Part shown: positions 33,802 to 42,853 of the stretch, in pieces
Layout: the number at the start of each line of letters is the position of its first letter
Position numbering within the stretch: the first letter of the stretch is position 1
From: Collinsella sp.
GTDB taxonomy: Bacteria > Actinomycetota > Coriobacteriia > Coriobacteriales > Coriobacteriaceae
NCBI GenBank assembly: GCA_018373675.1
Contig: JAHAGQ010000005.1
Location: forward strand, 55,909-119,908
Reading direction: 5' to 3'
DNA: 64,000 nucleotides
Made by a program: the position numbers and the translations under genes
Notes under the pieces: model-generated
Databases searched by the model: none
Told to the model about the DNA's origin: nothing
Seen by the model: only the letters and a program-made list of their open reading frames with translations

Positions 33802-35259
33802 ATGTCATTTGCAGTCAGTCTGTCCCTTCTCGGCTTGGTCGCCATCGCGGCCCCGATGGTGGCCTCGGTGCTCGTCGCCCTGTTCCCCCGTCCGTACGCC
33901 AAGTGGTTCAGCGTTTTGGGTGCCGCCGTCTCGACGGTCTGCACCATCGCCCTCGCCGCGAATTTCGCCGGCGCCGGCATGCCCGACACGCAGGTCCCCC
34001 TGATCTCGTTTGGGCAGACCCTCGTCATGGGATTCACCTTCGATCGCATGAGCACGCTGCTCGCGCCCGCCTTTGTGGGTATCGGCCTGCTTGTCGTGAT
34101 CTATTCGATTCCCTATATGAGCGAGAATAACCGTGAGCATCCCGACGCACCGCGTCGTCGCTTCTACGCGTACCTCGCGACCTTCATCGGCGCCATGGCC
34201 GGCCTTGTGTACAGCTCGACCCTTTTGGGCCAGCTCGTGTTCTTTGAGATCACGGGTGCGTGCTCTTGGGGCCTCATTAGCTACTACATGTCGCCTACGG
34301 CCAAGAAGGCTGGCATGAAGGCCCTGATCATTACGCATATCGGTGCGCTCGGCCTGTATCTGGGCGCCGCCATCGTGTTTGCCCACACCGGCACCTTCGC
34401 CATTACCGCGATTGCCGGCCTCGACGCCAAGCTCAAGGCTATCGTCCTTTTGCTCGTGCTGTTTGCGGCCTGGGCCAAGTCCGCACAGGTTCCTATGTAC
34501 ATGTGGCTGCCTTCGGCCATGGAGGCGCCGACGCCTGTTTCGGCCTACCTGCATGGCGCCTCGATGGTTAAGGTCGGCGTGTGCGTGTTCGCACGCGCAC
34601 TCGTCTCTGCCGGCGAGATTCCCGAGATCGTGGGCTGGGTCGCCATTATCGACGCCATGGTCACCATGCTCTTTGGTTTCCTTATGTACCTGCCGCAAAA
34701 GGACATGAAGCGCCTGCTGGCCTTCTCCACGATCGCCCAGCTCTCCTATGTGTTCTTTGGTCTGGGCCTTTCGGTCTTTGGCAGCCAGCTGGCCTTTGAC
34801 GGTGCCGTTTGCCACATCTTTAACCACGCTTTCGCCAAGACGCTGTTCTTCCTGATCGCCGGTTCGTTCTCCTTTACGCTCGGCACGCGTATGCTGCCCA
34901 AGCTTCGCGGCATCGTAAAGAAGTACCCGATCTCGGGCGTGGGCTTTGGTGTCGCGGCGCTCGCCATTGCCGGCGTGCCGCCCATGAACACGTTCTTCTC
35001 GAAGTTCCAGATCATCGCCGGCGGCTTTTCTGTGGGTGCCGGCAACGTTGCGATCCTGGTGCTTGTGTGCATCATGGTCGCCGAGACCGTCGCCACCTTC
35101 GCCTGGTTCCTCAAGTGGATGGGCTATTGCCTGCCCGGCGAGCCGAGCGACGAGGTCGCTGCGGGAGCCCCGCTTCCCCGCGCGATGGCGTTCGTGTTCA
35201 TCGTGCTCATCATCATGGTTATCGTCAGCGGCCCGCTTTCGGCCAGCTGGATCGGTTAG
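33802..35259 (+). CDS. hyfD: Hydrogenase-4 membrane subunit HyfD (NuoL/M/N-like)
   Basis: This 485-residue antiporter-like subunit has about 14 helices. Signature MYMWLPSAMEAPTPVSAYLHG (conserved Lys/His/Pro helix) and KDMKRLLAFSTIAQLSYV match the complex I antiporter-like family. It is one of three such subunits (with HyfB and HyfF), which is the Hyf (hydrogenase 4) rather than Hyc layout. AGAAGGGAG precedes the ATG. Confidence 0.9.
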   Translation: MSFAVSLSLLGLVAIAAPMVASVLVALFPRPYAKWFSVLGAAVSTVCTIALAANFAGAGMPDTQVPLISFGQTLVMGFTFDRMSTLLAPAFVGIGLLVVIYSIPYMSENNREHPDAPRRRFYAYLATFIGAMAGLVYSSTLLGQLVFFEITGACSWGLISYYMSPTAKKAGMKALIITHIGALGLYLGAAIVFAHTGTFAITAIAGLDAKLKAIVLLLVLFAAWAKSAQVPMYMWLPSAMEAPTPVSAYLHGASMVKVGVCVFARALVSAGEIPEIVGWVAIIDAMVTMLFGFLMYLPQKDMKRLLAFSTIAQLSYVFFGLGLSVFGSQLAFDGAVCHIFNHAFAKTLFFLIAGSFSFTLGTRMLPKLRGIVKKYPISGVGFGVAALAIAGVPPMNTFFSKFQIIAGGFSVGAGNVAILVLVCIMVAETVATFAWFLKWMGYCLPGEPSDEVAAGAPLPRAMAFVFIVLIIMVIVSGPLSASWIG

Positions 35260-35272
35260 GAGGTAGAACGAC

Positions 35273-35926
35273 ATGGGTTATTCGATCGTCAACATCCTTG
35301 GCGGCCTTCTGATCGTCACGTCCACCATGGTGGTCGTCTCAAAGAACATCAAGCACGCCATCAGCTGGTATGCGGTACAGTCGCTGGTGCTTGTGGGGCT
35401 GCTCGCCACGCTCGGTGCCACTACCGGTGCGCAGGAGCTGCTTATGTGGGCCGGATCCGCCTTTATCACCAAGGTCGTCCTGGTCCCTTACATCCTCAAC
35501 CGCGCATACAAGAAGATGGGCGAGCCGAGCGACGCATCGCTCAAGGCCGGCCTTAAGCCCGCGTGGGCCATTTGCATCATCGCCGTTGAGGTCGCGATCT
35601 GCTTTGCCGTCGTGACGCAGATCAGCCTGCCCACGGCCGAGGTCGCAACGCCTGCGCTCGCCATTAGCTTCGCTCACTTCTTTGTGGGCCTCACCTGCAT
35701 CATCTCGCAGCGCAACATCATGAAGCAGATCTTTGGATACTGCCTCATGGAAAACGGCAGCCATGTGACGCTCGCGCTTTTGGCCCCCACCGCTCCCGAG
35801 ATCATCGAGATCGGTATCGCCACCGACGCCATCTTTGCCGTCATCATCATGTCCATCGTCGTGCGTCGCATTTGGGACGACTCCCACTCGCTCGATGCGC
35901 GCGACCTGTCCGAGCTGAGGGGGTAG
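35273..35926 (+). CDS. hyfE: Hydrogenase-4 membrane subunit HyfE (NuoK-like)
   Basis: The 217-residue membrane protein has about seven helices and is the HyfE homologue with a NuoK-like core. QRNIMKQIFGYCLMENGSHV is the characteristic central segment. HyfE distinguishes hydrogenase 4-type complexes from hydrogenase 3. Start 14 bases after hyfD with TAGGAGG. Confidence 0.88.
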   Translation: MGYSIVNILGGLLIVTSTMVVVSKNIKHAISWYAVQSLVLVGLLATLGATTGAQELLMWAGSAFITKVVLVPYILNRAYKKMGEPSDASLKAGLKPAWAICIIAVEVAICFAVVTQISLPTAEVATPALAISFAHFFVGLTCIISQRNIMKQIFGYCLMENGSHVTLALLAPTAPEIIEIGIATDAIFAVIIMSIVVRRIWDDSHSLDARDLSELRG

Positions 35927-35929
35927 TCC

Positions 35930-37489
35930 ATGGAAACGTTGATTCTCGCCCTGCTCGCGACTCCTTTGGTGTTCTCGCTGGTCATGGCGTTTTTGCCCAA
36001 GAACACGTCCTATAACGTGTTTGCCGGTCTCAACCTGGTCTCCGTCGCAGCCGTCCTGGTGCTGTCGATTGTGACGGCCGGTGACGTCCTTATGAGCGGC
36101 GACACCGCGAGCGCTCTTGGCCTGTGGTTTCACCTCGATTCGCTGGGCGCCATCTTTGTGCTGCTCATCGGCTTTATCGGTTTTCTTACGGGGCTGTTCT
36201 CGCTGCCCTATGTAAAGGCCGATATCGAGGAGGGCTCCATGCCCGCCGAGCGCGCCAAGCAGTATTTTGCGCTGTTTAGTCTGTTTGTGTTCACCATGCT
36301 GCTCGCGTGCCTGTCCAACAACATGATCCTCACGTGGGCCGCCGTGGAGGCAACCACGCTTTCCACCGTGTTCCTCGTGGGTATCTACAAGAACAAGACG
36401 GCCCTCGAGGCCTCTTGGAAGTATGCGATGGTCTGCACCGCCGGCGTAGCCTTTGGCCTGTTCGGTACGCTGCTGATCTACGCCAACGCCGCTGACGTGA
36501 TTCCCAACGCCCACGAGGCCGCATTCCTGTCGTGCGTGCTGCCGTATGCCGACCAGTTCGACCCGACGCTCATGCGCCTTGCCTTTGCGTTTGTCGTGAT
36601 CGGCTTTGGCACCAAGGCTGGCCTGTTCCCCATGCACACTTGGCTGCCCGATGCCCACTCCCAGGCCCCGAGCCCTGTCTCGGCCCTGCTCTCGGGCGTG
36701 CTGCTTAAGTGCGCCATGCTTGTGATCATGCGCTTCTACGGCTTTACTATCCAGGCCGTGGACGCCGAGTATCCGCAACTTTTGCTGCTGATCGTCGGCA
36801 CGCTGTCCATTTTGGTGGCGGCGCTTTCGATGTTTCGCCAGGACGACCTCAAGCGCCGCTTTGCGTACTCGTCTGTGGAGAACGTGGGCGTTATCGCCCT
36901 GTGCCTGGGCATCGGTGGCCCGCTGGGTATCGCCGCGGCCCTGCTGCACTGCGTGTTCCACGGCTTTACCAAGACGCTTGCCTTCTGCGTGTCCGGCAAC
37001 ATCCAGCACGCCTTTGGCACGCGTAGCCTGGCCAAGATCCAGGGCGTCGTCGAGGTTGCCCCCGCAACCGCCGCGCTCGCCGTCCTGGCGCTGCTCGGCC
37101 TTGGTGCCTTCCCGCCCTTTGGCATGTTTATCTCCGAGTTCCTGACTTTTGTCGCCGGTGTTACCGCCGGTCCCATGTGGCTGGTCGTCGTGGTCGCCCT
37201 CGGTCTTACCGTGGCCATCTCCGCGCTCACCCGCATCGCACTCAAGTCGGTATTCGGCCATGCACCCCAGGGTATGGGCAAGCATGAGGCCCCGGCGCTC
37301 ATGCTTATCCCCGAAATCATCCTGGCCGTCATGATCTTGTGGTTTGGCATCGCCACCCCGCTGCCTCTCGTGCACGGTGTGGAGACCGCGACCGGCATCG
37401 TGCTCGAGCAGAGCACCGAGGAACTTCACGCGACGCCGATGTACCGCGCTGTGTTCGGTACCGAGACCGCTCAGAGCGAGGTGGAGTAA
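35930..37489 (+). CDS. hyfF: Hydrogenase-4 membrane subunit HyfF (NuoN/M-like)
   Basis: This third antiporter-like subunit has 519 residues and about 14 helices. Conserved blocks are MHTWLPDAHSQAPSPVSALL and DDLKRRFAYSSVENVGVIAL. It would form part of an ion-pumping arm, so the complex may conserve energy as a proton or sodium gradient. That is family-based inference. It starts 4 bases after hyfE. Confidence 0.9.
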   Translation: METLILALLATPLVFSLVMAFLPKNTSYNVFAGLNLVSVAAVLVLSIVTAGDVLMSGDTASALGLWFHLDSLGAIFVLLIGFIGFLTGLFSLPYVKADIEEGSMPAERAKQYFALFSLFVFTMLLACLSNNMILTWAAVEATTLSTVFLVGIYKNKTALEASWKYAMVCTAGVAFGLFGTLLIYANAADVIPNAHEAAFLSCVLPYADQFDPTLMRLAFAFVVIGFGTKAGLFPMHTWLPDAHSQAPSPVSALLSGVLLKCAMLVIMRFYGFTIQAVDAEYPQLLLLIVGTLSILVAALSMFRQDDLKRRFAYSSVENVGVIALCLGIGGPLGIAAALLHCVFHGFTKTLAFCVSGNIQHAFGTRSLAKIQGVVEVAPATAALAVLALLGLGAFPPFGMFISEFLTFVAGVTAGPMWLVVVVALGLTVAISALTRIALKSVFGHAPQGMGKHEAPALMLIPEIILAVMILWFGIATPLPLVHGVETATGIVLEQSTEELHATPMYRAVFGTETAQSEVE

Positions 37490-37492
37490 CGA

Positions 37493-39265
37493 ATGATTGA
37501 AACTGAGAACAAGGTGTATGCCCGTCGCTGCGAGAGCCATGTCGAGGCTCTGCGCCGCGCCGTTCCGGGCTGCATCGAGAAGGTCGAGTGGCAATGCGAG
37601 GACCAGCTGACGATTACCGTCAAGCAGGACAAGCTGCCCGAGGCCGTCCACTACCTGTATTACGAGCGCTACGGCTGGATTCCCGTGATCATCGGCAACG
37701 ATGAGCGCAGCCTGTGCGGCCGCTACGCCGTGTACTACGTCATCTCCATGGAGGGGGAGGACCCCGGCTGGGTGACCGTGCGCACCGAGGTCGATCCCGC
37801 CAAGATGACGTTCCCGTCCGTGACGCCGTTCGTCCCCGCCTGCGTGTGGGGCGAGCGCGAGCTGCGCGATATGTTCGGCCTGATCCCTGAGGGTCTGCCC
37901 GATCGTCGCCGCCTGGTGCTGCCCGATGACTGGCCCAGCGGCCTGTACCCGCTGCGCAAGGACTCCATGGATTACCGCTTCCGTCCCGCTCCCGCGAGCG
38001 ACATGGAAAACTACGAGTTCTTGGCCGATACCAAGGGCAAGGAGACCACACTCGTCCCCATGGGCCCGTTGCACATTACCTCCGACGAGCCCGGCCACTT
38101 CCGCCTGTTCGTTGAGGGCGAGACGATCGTCGACGCCGACTACCGTCTGTTCTACGTGCACCGCGGCATGGAGAAGGTCGCCGAGACGCGCCTGAACTAT
38201 GACGCCGTGACGTTCCTCGCCGACCGCATCTGCGGCATCTGCGGCTGCGCCCACTCGGTGGCCTATGCCGAGGCCGTCGAGCGCGCCCAGGGCATTCATG
38301 TCCCGCCGCGCGCCCAGTACATCCGCGCCATCATGCTCGAGGTCGAGCGTCTGCACTCGCATCTGCTCAACATTGGCCTGGCGTCGCACTACACGGGCTT
38401 CGACTCCGGCTTCCAGCAGTTCTTCCGCGTCCGCGAGAAGTCCATGGACCTGGCCGAGAAGCTCTCCGGTCACCGCAAGACCTACGGCCTCAACGTGATC
38501 GGCGGCGTGCGTCGCGACATTTTGGCCGAGCAGAAGCTCTCCACGCTCACGACCATCCACCAGCTGCGCTCCGAGGTTCAGGAGCTTGTCGACGTCTTGC
38601 TCTCCACGCCCAACTTCATTGAGCGTACGAGTGGCATCGGCATCTTGGATCGCAAGATCGCACGCGACTTCTCGCCGGTCGGCCCGCTCATGCGTGGCTC
38701 GGGCTATGCCCGCGACGTGCGCTTTGACCATCCCTTTGACGGCTACGCCGATCCGGACGTCCAAAAGATGCACGCCGCCACGGCCGACACCTGCGATGCC
38801 TTCGGCCGTACCGCCGTTCGCATCCAGGAGGTCTATGATTCGATCGACATGATCGAGACCATGCTCGAGAACTGCCCGTCGGGCCCCATCCTCACCACGG
38901 ATTGGGAGTACACCCCGCACAAGTACGCCATCGGCGCCACCGAGGCGCCGCGCGGCGAGGACGTGCACTGGGCCATGCTCGGCAACAACCAGAAGTGCTA
39001 CCGCTGGCGCGCCAAGGCCGCCACGTACAGCAACTGGCCGGTCCTGCGCTACATGTTCCGCGGCAACACCGTGGGTGACGCTGCGTTGATCGTCGGCTCG
39101 CTCGACCCGTGCTACTCCTGCACCGACCGCGTGACGGTGACCGATGTCGCCGCCAAGCGCGACCACGTGCTCGACAAGGAGCAGTTCGAGAACGTCTGGC
39201 GCGACAAGTCGCCGCTTGCGGGCGAGGGCACCATGGCCGCCCCGCTCGATGAGGAGGCGCTCTAA
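37493..39265 (+). CDS. hyfG: Group 4 [NiFe] hydrogenase large subunit HyfG (NuoC-NuoD fusion)
   Basis: This 590-residue catalytic subunit evolves H2. The N-terminal ~165 residues are NuoC-like and the rest NuoD/hydrogenase large subunit-like, as in HycE/HyfG. Four Ni-Fe ligands are present: Cys247 and Cys250 (RICGICGCAH) and Cys540 and Cys543 (DPCYSCTDR). All four are cysteine; none is selenocysteine. A 44-residue tail follows DPCYSCTDR, matching the extension removed by the HycI protease after that Arg in E. coli HycE. The protease gene is present downstream. Confidence 0.95.
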   Translation: MIETENKVYARRCESHVEALRRAVPGCIEKVEWQCEDQLTITVKQDKLPEAVHYLYYERYGWIPVIIGNDERSLCGRYAVYYVISMEGEDPGWVTVRTEVDPAKMTFPSVTPFVPACVWGERELRDMFGLIPEGLPDRRRLVLPDDWPSGLYPLRKDSMDYRFRPAPASDMENYEFLADTKGKETTLVPMGPLHITSDEPGHFRLFVEGETIVDADYRLFYVHRGMEKVAETRLNYDAVTFLADRICGICGCAHSVAYAEAVERAQGIHVPPRAQYIRAIMLEVERLHSHLLNIGLASHYTGFDSGFQQFFRVREKSMDLAEKLSGHRKTYGLNVIGGVRRDILAEQKLSTLTTIHQLRSEVQELVDVLLSTPNFIERTSGIGILDRKIARDFSPVGPLMRGSGYARDVRFDHPFDGYADPDVQKMHAATADTCDAFGRTAVRIQEVYDSIDMIETMLENCPSGPILTTDWEYTPHKYAIGATEAPRGEDVHWAMLGNNQKCYRWRAKAATYSNWPVLRYMFRGNTVGDAALIVGSLDPCYSCTDRVTVTDVAAKRDHVLDKEQFENVWRDKSPLAGEGTMAAPLDEEAL

Positions 39266-39266
39266 T

Positions 39267-39983
39267 ATGCTGAAGCTTTGGAAGGTTAACGCCAAGGCCG
39301 GCGACGCGACGGTCAAGTACCCGTTTGCGCCGTTTCCCACCAACAAGGACATGCGCGGCAAGCCCGAGCACAATGCCGAGCTCTGCATCGCCTGCGGTGC
39401 CTGCGGCGTGGCGTGCCCGGCCGATGCCATTCGCATGGACACCGACCTTGCGGCCGATACCATTACCTGGTCGATCGACTACGGCCGTTGCATCTTCTGC
39501 GGCCGTTGCGAGGAGGCCTGCCCCATGGAGGCCATCAAGCTCACCGAGGAGTTTGAGCTGGCCGTCATGAGCAAGGACGACCTCACCAGCAAGAGCGTCT
39601 ACACGCTCGAGCACTGCTCGCGTTGCGGCAAGCCGTTTGCCCCGCACAAGGAAATCGACTACGCCAAGCGCCTGCTGCAAAAGGCCGGCGGCATGGAGGC
39701 TATCCAGGCCGCCCGTACCGTCGGTATGTGCCAGGAGTGCAAGCGCGAGCTCGACGCCCTGCGCGCCGCCTCGGCCGTAAAGACCGGCAACGCTGCCGGC
39801 ATGGCTGCCAACGAGACGCTTGCGTCCGGCGAGCCCCAGGGCCCCGGCATGGAGTATCTGGGCGGCCACGGCGTGAACCCGGAGTATATCGACCGCGAGC
39901 TCAACCCCGATGCGCCCGAGATTCCCGCCGGTCCGGCGCCGGTCGAGGGCATCATCATGGATTTTGAAACGAAGGAGGAGTAA
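39267..39983 (+). CDS. hyfH: Hydrogenase-4 iron-sulfur subunit HyfH (NuoI-like)
   Basis: The 238-residue protein has two [4Fe-4S] motifs, CIACGACGVACP and CIFCGRCEEACP, in the NuoI/HycF style. A further CSRCGKPF and CQEC pair further on may bind metal. It links the ferredoxin subunits to the small subunit. The ATG at 39267 is one base beyond the hyfG stop. Confidence 0.9.
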   Translation: MLKLWKVNAKAGDATVKYPFAPFPTNKDMRGKPEHNAELCIACGACGVACPADAIRMDTDLAADTITWSIDYGRCIFCGRCEEACPMEAIKLTEEFELAVMSKDDLTSKSVYTLEHCSRCGKPFAPHKEIDYAKRLLQKAGGMEAIQAARTVGMCQECKRELDALRAASAVKTGNAAGMAANETLASGEPQGPGMEYLGGHGVNPEYIDRELNPDAPEIPAGPAPVEGIIMDFETKEE

Positions 39984-39985
39984 CC

Positions 39986-40768
39986 ATGGCCGAACCCACG
40001 CTTTTGCCCGAGCGGCTTCAGTACCGCCCGACCAAGATCGAGCTCGACGAGAGCATCGAGAAGGCCAAGGCGACCCTTCTTAAGAAGATCAAGCGCTCGG
40101 TGTATGTCTACCGTGTTGACTGCGGCGGCTGCAACGGCTGCGAGATCGAGATCTTCGGTTCCATCACGCCCGTCTTCGACGTCGAGCGCTTTGGCATCAA
40201 GGTCGTGCCCTCGCCTCGTCACGCCGACGTGCTGCTGTACACCGGTGCCGTGACGCGTGCCATGCGCATGCCGGCCCTGCGCGCCTTTGAGGCCGCACCC
40301 GATCCCAAGATCGTGGTGTCCTATGGCGCGTGCGGCTGCACCGGCGGCATCTTCTACGACAACTACTGCGTCTGGGGAGGCACGGACAAGATTCTGCCGG
40401 TCGATGTCTACATCCCCGGCTGCCCGCCCAGCCCCGCGCAGACCGTCTACGGCTTTGCCATGGCACTTGGCCTGCTGGACCAAAAGCTCCATGCCGAGAC
40501 CACGGTGGAGGCCGCCGACGAGCAGGCCGATATCCTGCACCCCGGCGTGCCGTACAAGCTGCGTGTTGCCATCGAGCGCGAAGCTCGCGCCATGAGCGGC
40601 TACCGTTACGGCCGCGACCTGGCCAACGAGTTTATGGACACGCTCGAGGGCGCGCCCAAGGGCGATATCCGCGGTGCCATGGCGCTGCTCATCGACAAGC
40701 AGGACGATCCGCGCCGCGTCGAGGTGTACTCGGCGCTGCAGGATCTGGTGCTGGCCGGAGGTCGCTAG
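39986..40768 (+). CDS. hyfI: Group 4 [NiFe] hydrogenase small subunit HyfI (NuoB-like)
   Basis: This 260-residue subunit holds the proximal [4Fe-4S] cluster: Cys46, Cys49 and Cys52 in DCGGCNGCEIEIFG, then SYGACGCTGG and PGCPPSPAQTVYG. It receives electrons from HyfH and passes them to the Ni-Fe site. It starts 2 bases after hyfH. Confidence 0.93.
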   Translation: MAEPTLLPERLQYRPTKIELDESIEKAKATLLKKIKRSVYVYRVDCGGCNGCEIEIFGSITPVFDVERFGIKVVPSPRHADVLLYTGAVTRAMRMPALRAFEAAPDPKIVVSYGACGCTGGIFYDNYCVWGGTDKILPVDVYIPGCPPSPAQTVYGFAMALGLLDQKLHAETTVEAADEQADILHPGVPYKLRVAIEREARAMSGYRYGRDLANEFMDTLEGAPKGDIRGAMALLIDKQDDPRRVEVYSALQDLVLAGGR

Positions 40769-41350
40769 ATGGAGCTCACGGACCGCTCTGGTTACTTTGC
40801 GGGCCCCGGCATGCTCGGCGGCTCCTTTGGCGATGCCTCGCGCGCAAGCGACGAGGCTGCCGAGGGCGTCGCCGACCCCTGCCTGGGCCATGCGCCCGAC
40901 CAGGTGGTCTTCTATGAGCTGACGCGTAAGTTTGTGGAGACCGAGGAAGACGTTCCCCAGGAGGCCTGCGACGTGCTGTACTACACGCTCGCCGTGGGCC
41001 ACCACACCGGCGTGCTCGACTGCTTTGAGCCGCGCCTGTCGGTGCCGGTGGATGTGTTCTATTCGCTCGTCGATGCGTTGCCGGAGGGGGAGGCCAAGAC
41101 CAAGTTCGAGGCCATCCGCTCCTTTGGCGAGTGCCAGCTCGACAAGGCGGCGGTGCCGTCGCTGCTCGAGGCCTGCGATATGCTGCTCGACGAGCGCGGT
41201 TTTCGCGGTTCGGCCAAGGCCGGCATCTCGGTGTTCGACGACGACTTTGGCCTGCATGCCCAGCAGGTCGCGTTCTTAATGAAGTTTCGCGATCTGGTTG
41301 AGCGCGTGCGCGATGTTTCGGGTGTGTATCTGACGGGAAGGTTGCAGTAA
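40769..41350 (+). CDS. hyfJ: Formate hydrogenlyase assembly protein HycH/HyfJ family
   Basis: The 193-residue protein carries a HycH-type core from about residue 48: VVFYELTRKFVETEED and YYTLAVGHHTGVLDCFEP, close to E. coli HycH. The N-terminal ~45 residues are extra. HycH is needed to mature the hydrogenase large subunit. It is coupled to hyfI (no gap) and to hycI (1-base overlap). Confidence 0.82.
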   Translation: MELTDRSGYFAGPGMLGGSFGDASRASDEAAEGVADPCLGHAPDQVVFYELTRKFVETEEDVPQEACDVLYYTLAVGHHTGVLDCFEPRLSVPVDVFYSLVDALPEGEAKTKFEAIRSFGECQLDKAAVPSLLEACDMLLDERGFRGSAKAGISVFDDDFGLHAQQVAFLMKFRDLVERVRDVSGVYLTGRLQ

Positions 41351-41853
41351 TGGGTCGCGTTGTGGATGGTCGTGTGAACGGCGCTCCGTTTGCGGGTATC
41401 GTGCTCACGGCGGGAAGCGTGCTGCGCGCCGACGATGCCGCCGGCCCCGTGCTCTCCAAAAAGATGGAGGACGCGCCCATCGCCGGTTGGTACACCATCG
41501 ATGGCGGTCAGACGCCCGAGGATGACATCATCGAGGTCAAGCGCGAGCGTCCGCCTCGCCTGGTCTTGGTCGATGCCGCTGACATGGCGCTGCCCGTCGG
41601 GTCCATCCGCTTGCTCGACAAGCGCGATGTGGCCCGCAAGTCGATGTTCACCACGCATTCGCTTCCTTTGTCGATTCTGATCGAGGAAATCGAACAATCG
41701 TGTGATGATATCGTCTTCGTTGGGATTCAGCCGGGCGATACGGAGTTCTATAACCCCATGTCCCCGGAGGTCTTTGAGGCCGTCGACGCCGTGTACGACG
41801 CCGTGGCCGCCAACGACTTTTCCCACTTTGTCCGCTTGGGGCAAGAGCAATAG
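41350..41853 (+). CDS. hycI: Hydrogenase maturation protease HycI
   Basis: This 167-residue nickel-dependent endopeptidase removes the HyfG C-terminal tail. Family features are LRADDAAGP (metal-binding Asp) near residues 25-33, IDGGQTPEDDI, LVDAADMALPVG and FVGIQPGDTEFYNPMS, closely following E. coli HycI. The last step of Ni-Fe site maturation is thus encoded in the operon. The HypA-F accessory genes are not in this window. Confidence 0.92.
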   Translation: MGRVVDGRVNGAPFAGIVLTAGSVLRADDAAGPVLSKKMEDAPIAGWYTIDGGQTPEDDIIEVKRERPPRLVLVDAADMALPVGSIRLLDKRDVARKSMFTTHSLPLSILIEEIEQSCDDIVFVGIQPGDTEFYNPMSPEVFEAVDAVYDAVAANDFSHFVRLGQEQ

Positions 41854-41892
41854 GAGCGCTTGTCCCTGCTGATTAGGAAAGAAGTGATTGAC

Positions 41893-42732
41893 ATGGCAGA
41901 TTCCAAGGTGGAGTACCCCGCTCCCGATTGCCTGGCGCCCGCCGCGATCGAGGCCAAGACCGAGGCCGCCGGCGTGATCAAGGCTAACCTGCCGGTCGCT
42001 AAGGCCTTTCTGTTGGCAATGTTCGCCGGTGCGTTTATCGCCTTCGGCGGTCTGTTTTTTACGGTGTTTTTGAGCGACAGCACGCTGGGCTGGGGTGCCC
42101 AGCGCGTCGTGGGCGGCCTGTGTTTTTGCCTGGGCCTGGTGCTGGTGCTGGTGTGCGGCGCCGAGCTGTTTACCGGCAATTCGCTTATGGTCTGCGCGCT
42201 CAAGAGCAAAAAGATCACCCTGGCTCAGATGCTCAAGGCTTGGGTCGTCGTATGGGTCGGTAACTTTGTCGGTGCCCTGTTCATCGTCTTTTTGGTGTAC
42301 ATGGCCGGCATTTACAAGCTCAACGGCGAGGCGGTCGCCAATTCCATGGTGAGCGTCGCCGCCGGCAAGGTGACGATCGACTGGGTGACGATCTTCTTCC
42401 GCGGCATCCTGTGCAACATCTTTGTGTGCCTGGCCGTGTGGATCGGTACCGCCGGCAAGACCGTGGTCGATAAGGTCGTGGGCATTCTGCTGCCCATCGC
42501 CGCTTTTGTGGCCTGCGGTTTTGAGCACTGCGTTGCCAACATGTACTTTTTGCCCATGGGTGCCGTGATGCACGCGTGCGGCTATGGTGCCGACGTCGCC
42601 GGCGCCGATGCACTCAATGTCGCGGGCATTGCGTTTAATCTGTCCGCCGCCACGCTGGGCAACATTGTGGGCGGCGCTGTTCTGATCGCGCTCGGCTACT
42701 GGTTTATCTACGCCAAGAAGTCCGAGGCGTAA
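41893..42732 (+). CDS. focA: Formate/nitrite transporter family channel (FocA-like)
   Basis: The 279-residue membrane protein has six helices of the FNT pentameric channel family. Typical segments are GAFIAFGGLFF, CGAELFTGNSLMV, WVGNFVGAL, RGILCNIFVCLAVW and GFEHCVANMYF. FNT His and Thr/Lys pore residues are present in the last two motifs. With the FdhF/Hyf locus the substrate is probably formate. The ATG at 41893 (AGGAAAGAAG upstream) is preferred to a TTG at 41860. Confidence 0.9.
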   Translation: MADSKVEYPAPDCLAPAAIEAKTEAAGVIKANLPVAKAFLLAMFAGAFIAFGGLFFTVFLSDSTLGWGAQRVVGGLCFCLGLVLVLVCGAELFTGNSLMVCALKSKKITLAQMLKAWVVVWVGNFVGALFIVFLVYMAGIYKLNGEAVANSMVSVAAGKVTIDWVTIFFRGILCNIFVCLAVWIGTAGKTVVDKVVGILLPIAAFVACGFEHCVANMYFLPMGAVMHACGYGADVAGADALNVAGIAFNLSAATLGNIVGGAVLIALGYWFIYAKKSEA

Positions 42733-42753
42733 AGTACCGCCTGTTTGACGTTG

Positions 42754-42789
42754 GCCTCCCGCGGGGCGTTGCCGTGCGGGAGGCTTTTT
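42754..42789 (+). terminator. Terminator of the formate hydrogenlyase operon
   Basis: GCCTCCCGC and GCGGGAGGC form a perfect 9-bp stem with a 13-base loop, then TTTTT. Confidence 0.9.
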
Positions 42790-42853
42790 GGGTCTGGGGC
42801 TCGTTGCCGGGCTGTTGGCCTGTTGTGTTTGGCTGATGAAAGGGGTAATCGAG

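Noticed and set aside
37493..39265. Selenocysteine in the hydrogenase large subunit
   Set aside because: All four Ni-Fe ligand codons are ordinary Cys codons and no in-frame TGA interrupts the gene.
35339..39463. Minus-strand ORF of 1374 codons opposite the hyf genes
   Set aside because: It is antisense to four clearly recognisable hydrogenase genes. Long antisense frames are expected in GC-rich DNA with biased codons, and its composition (His/Gly/Arg/Asp rich) matches no protein family.
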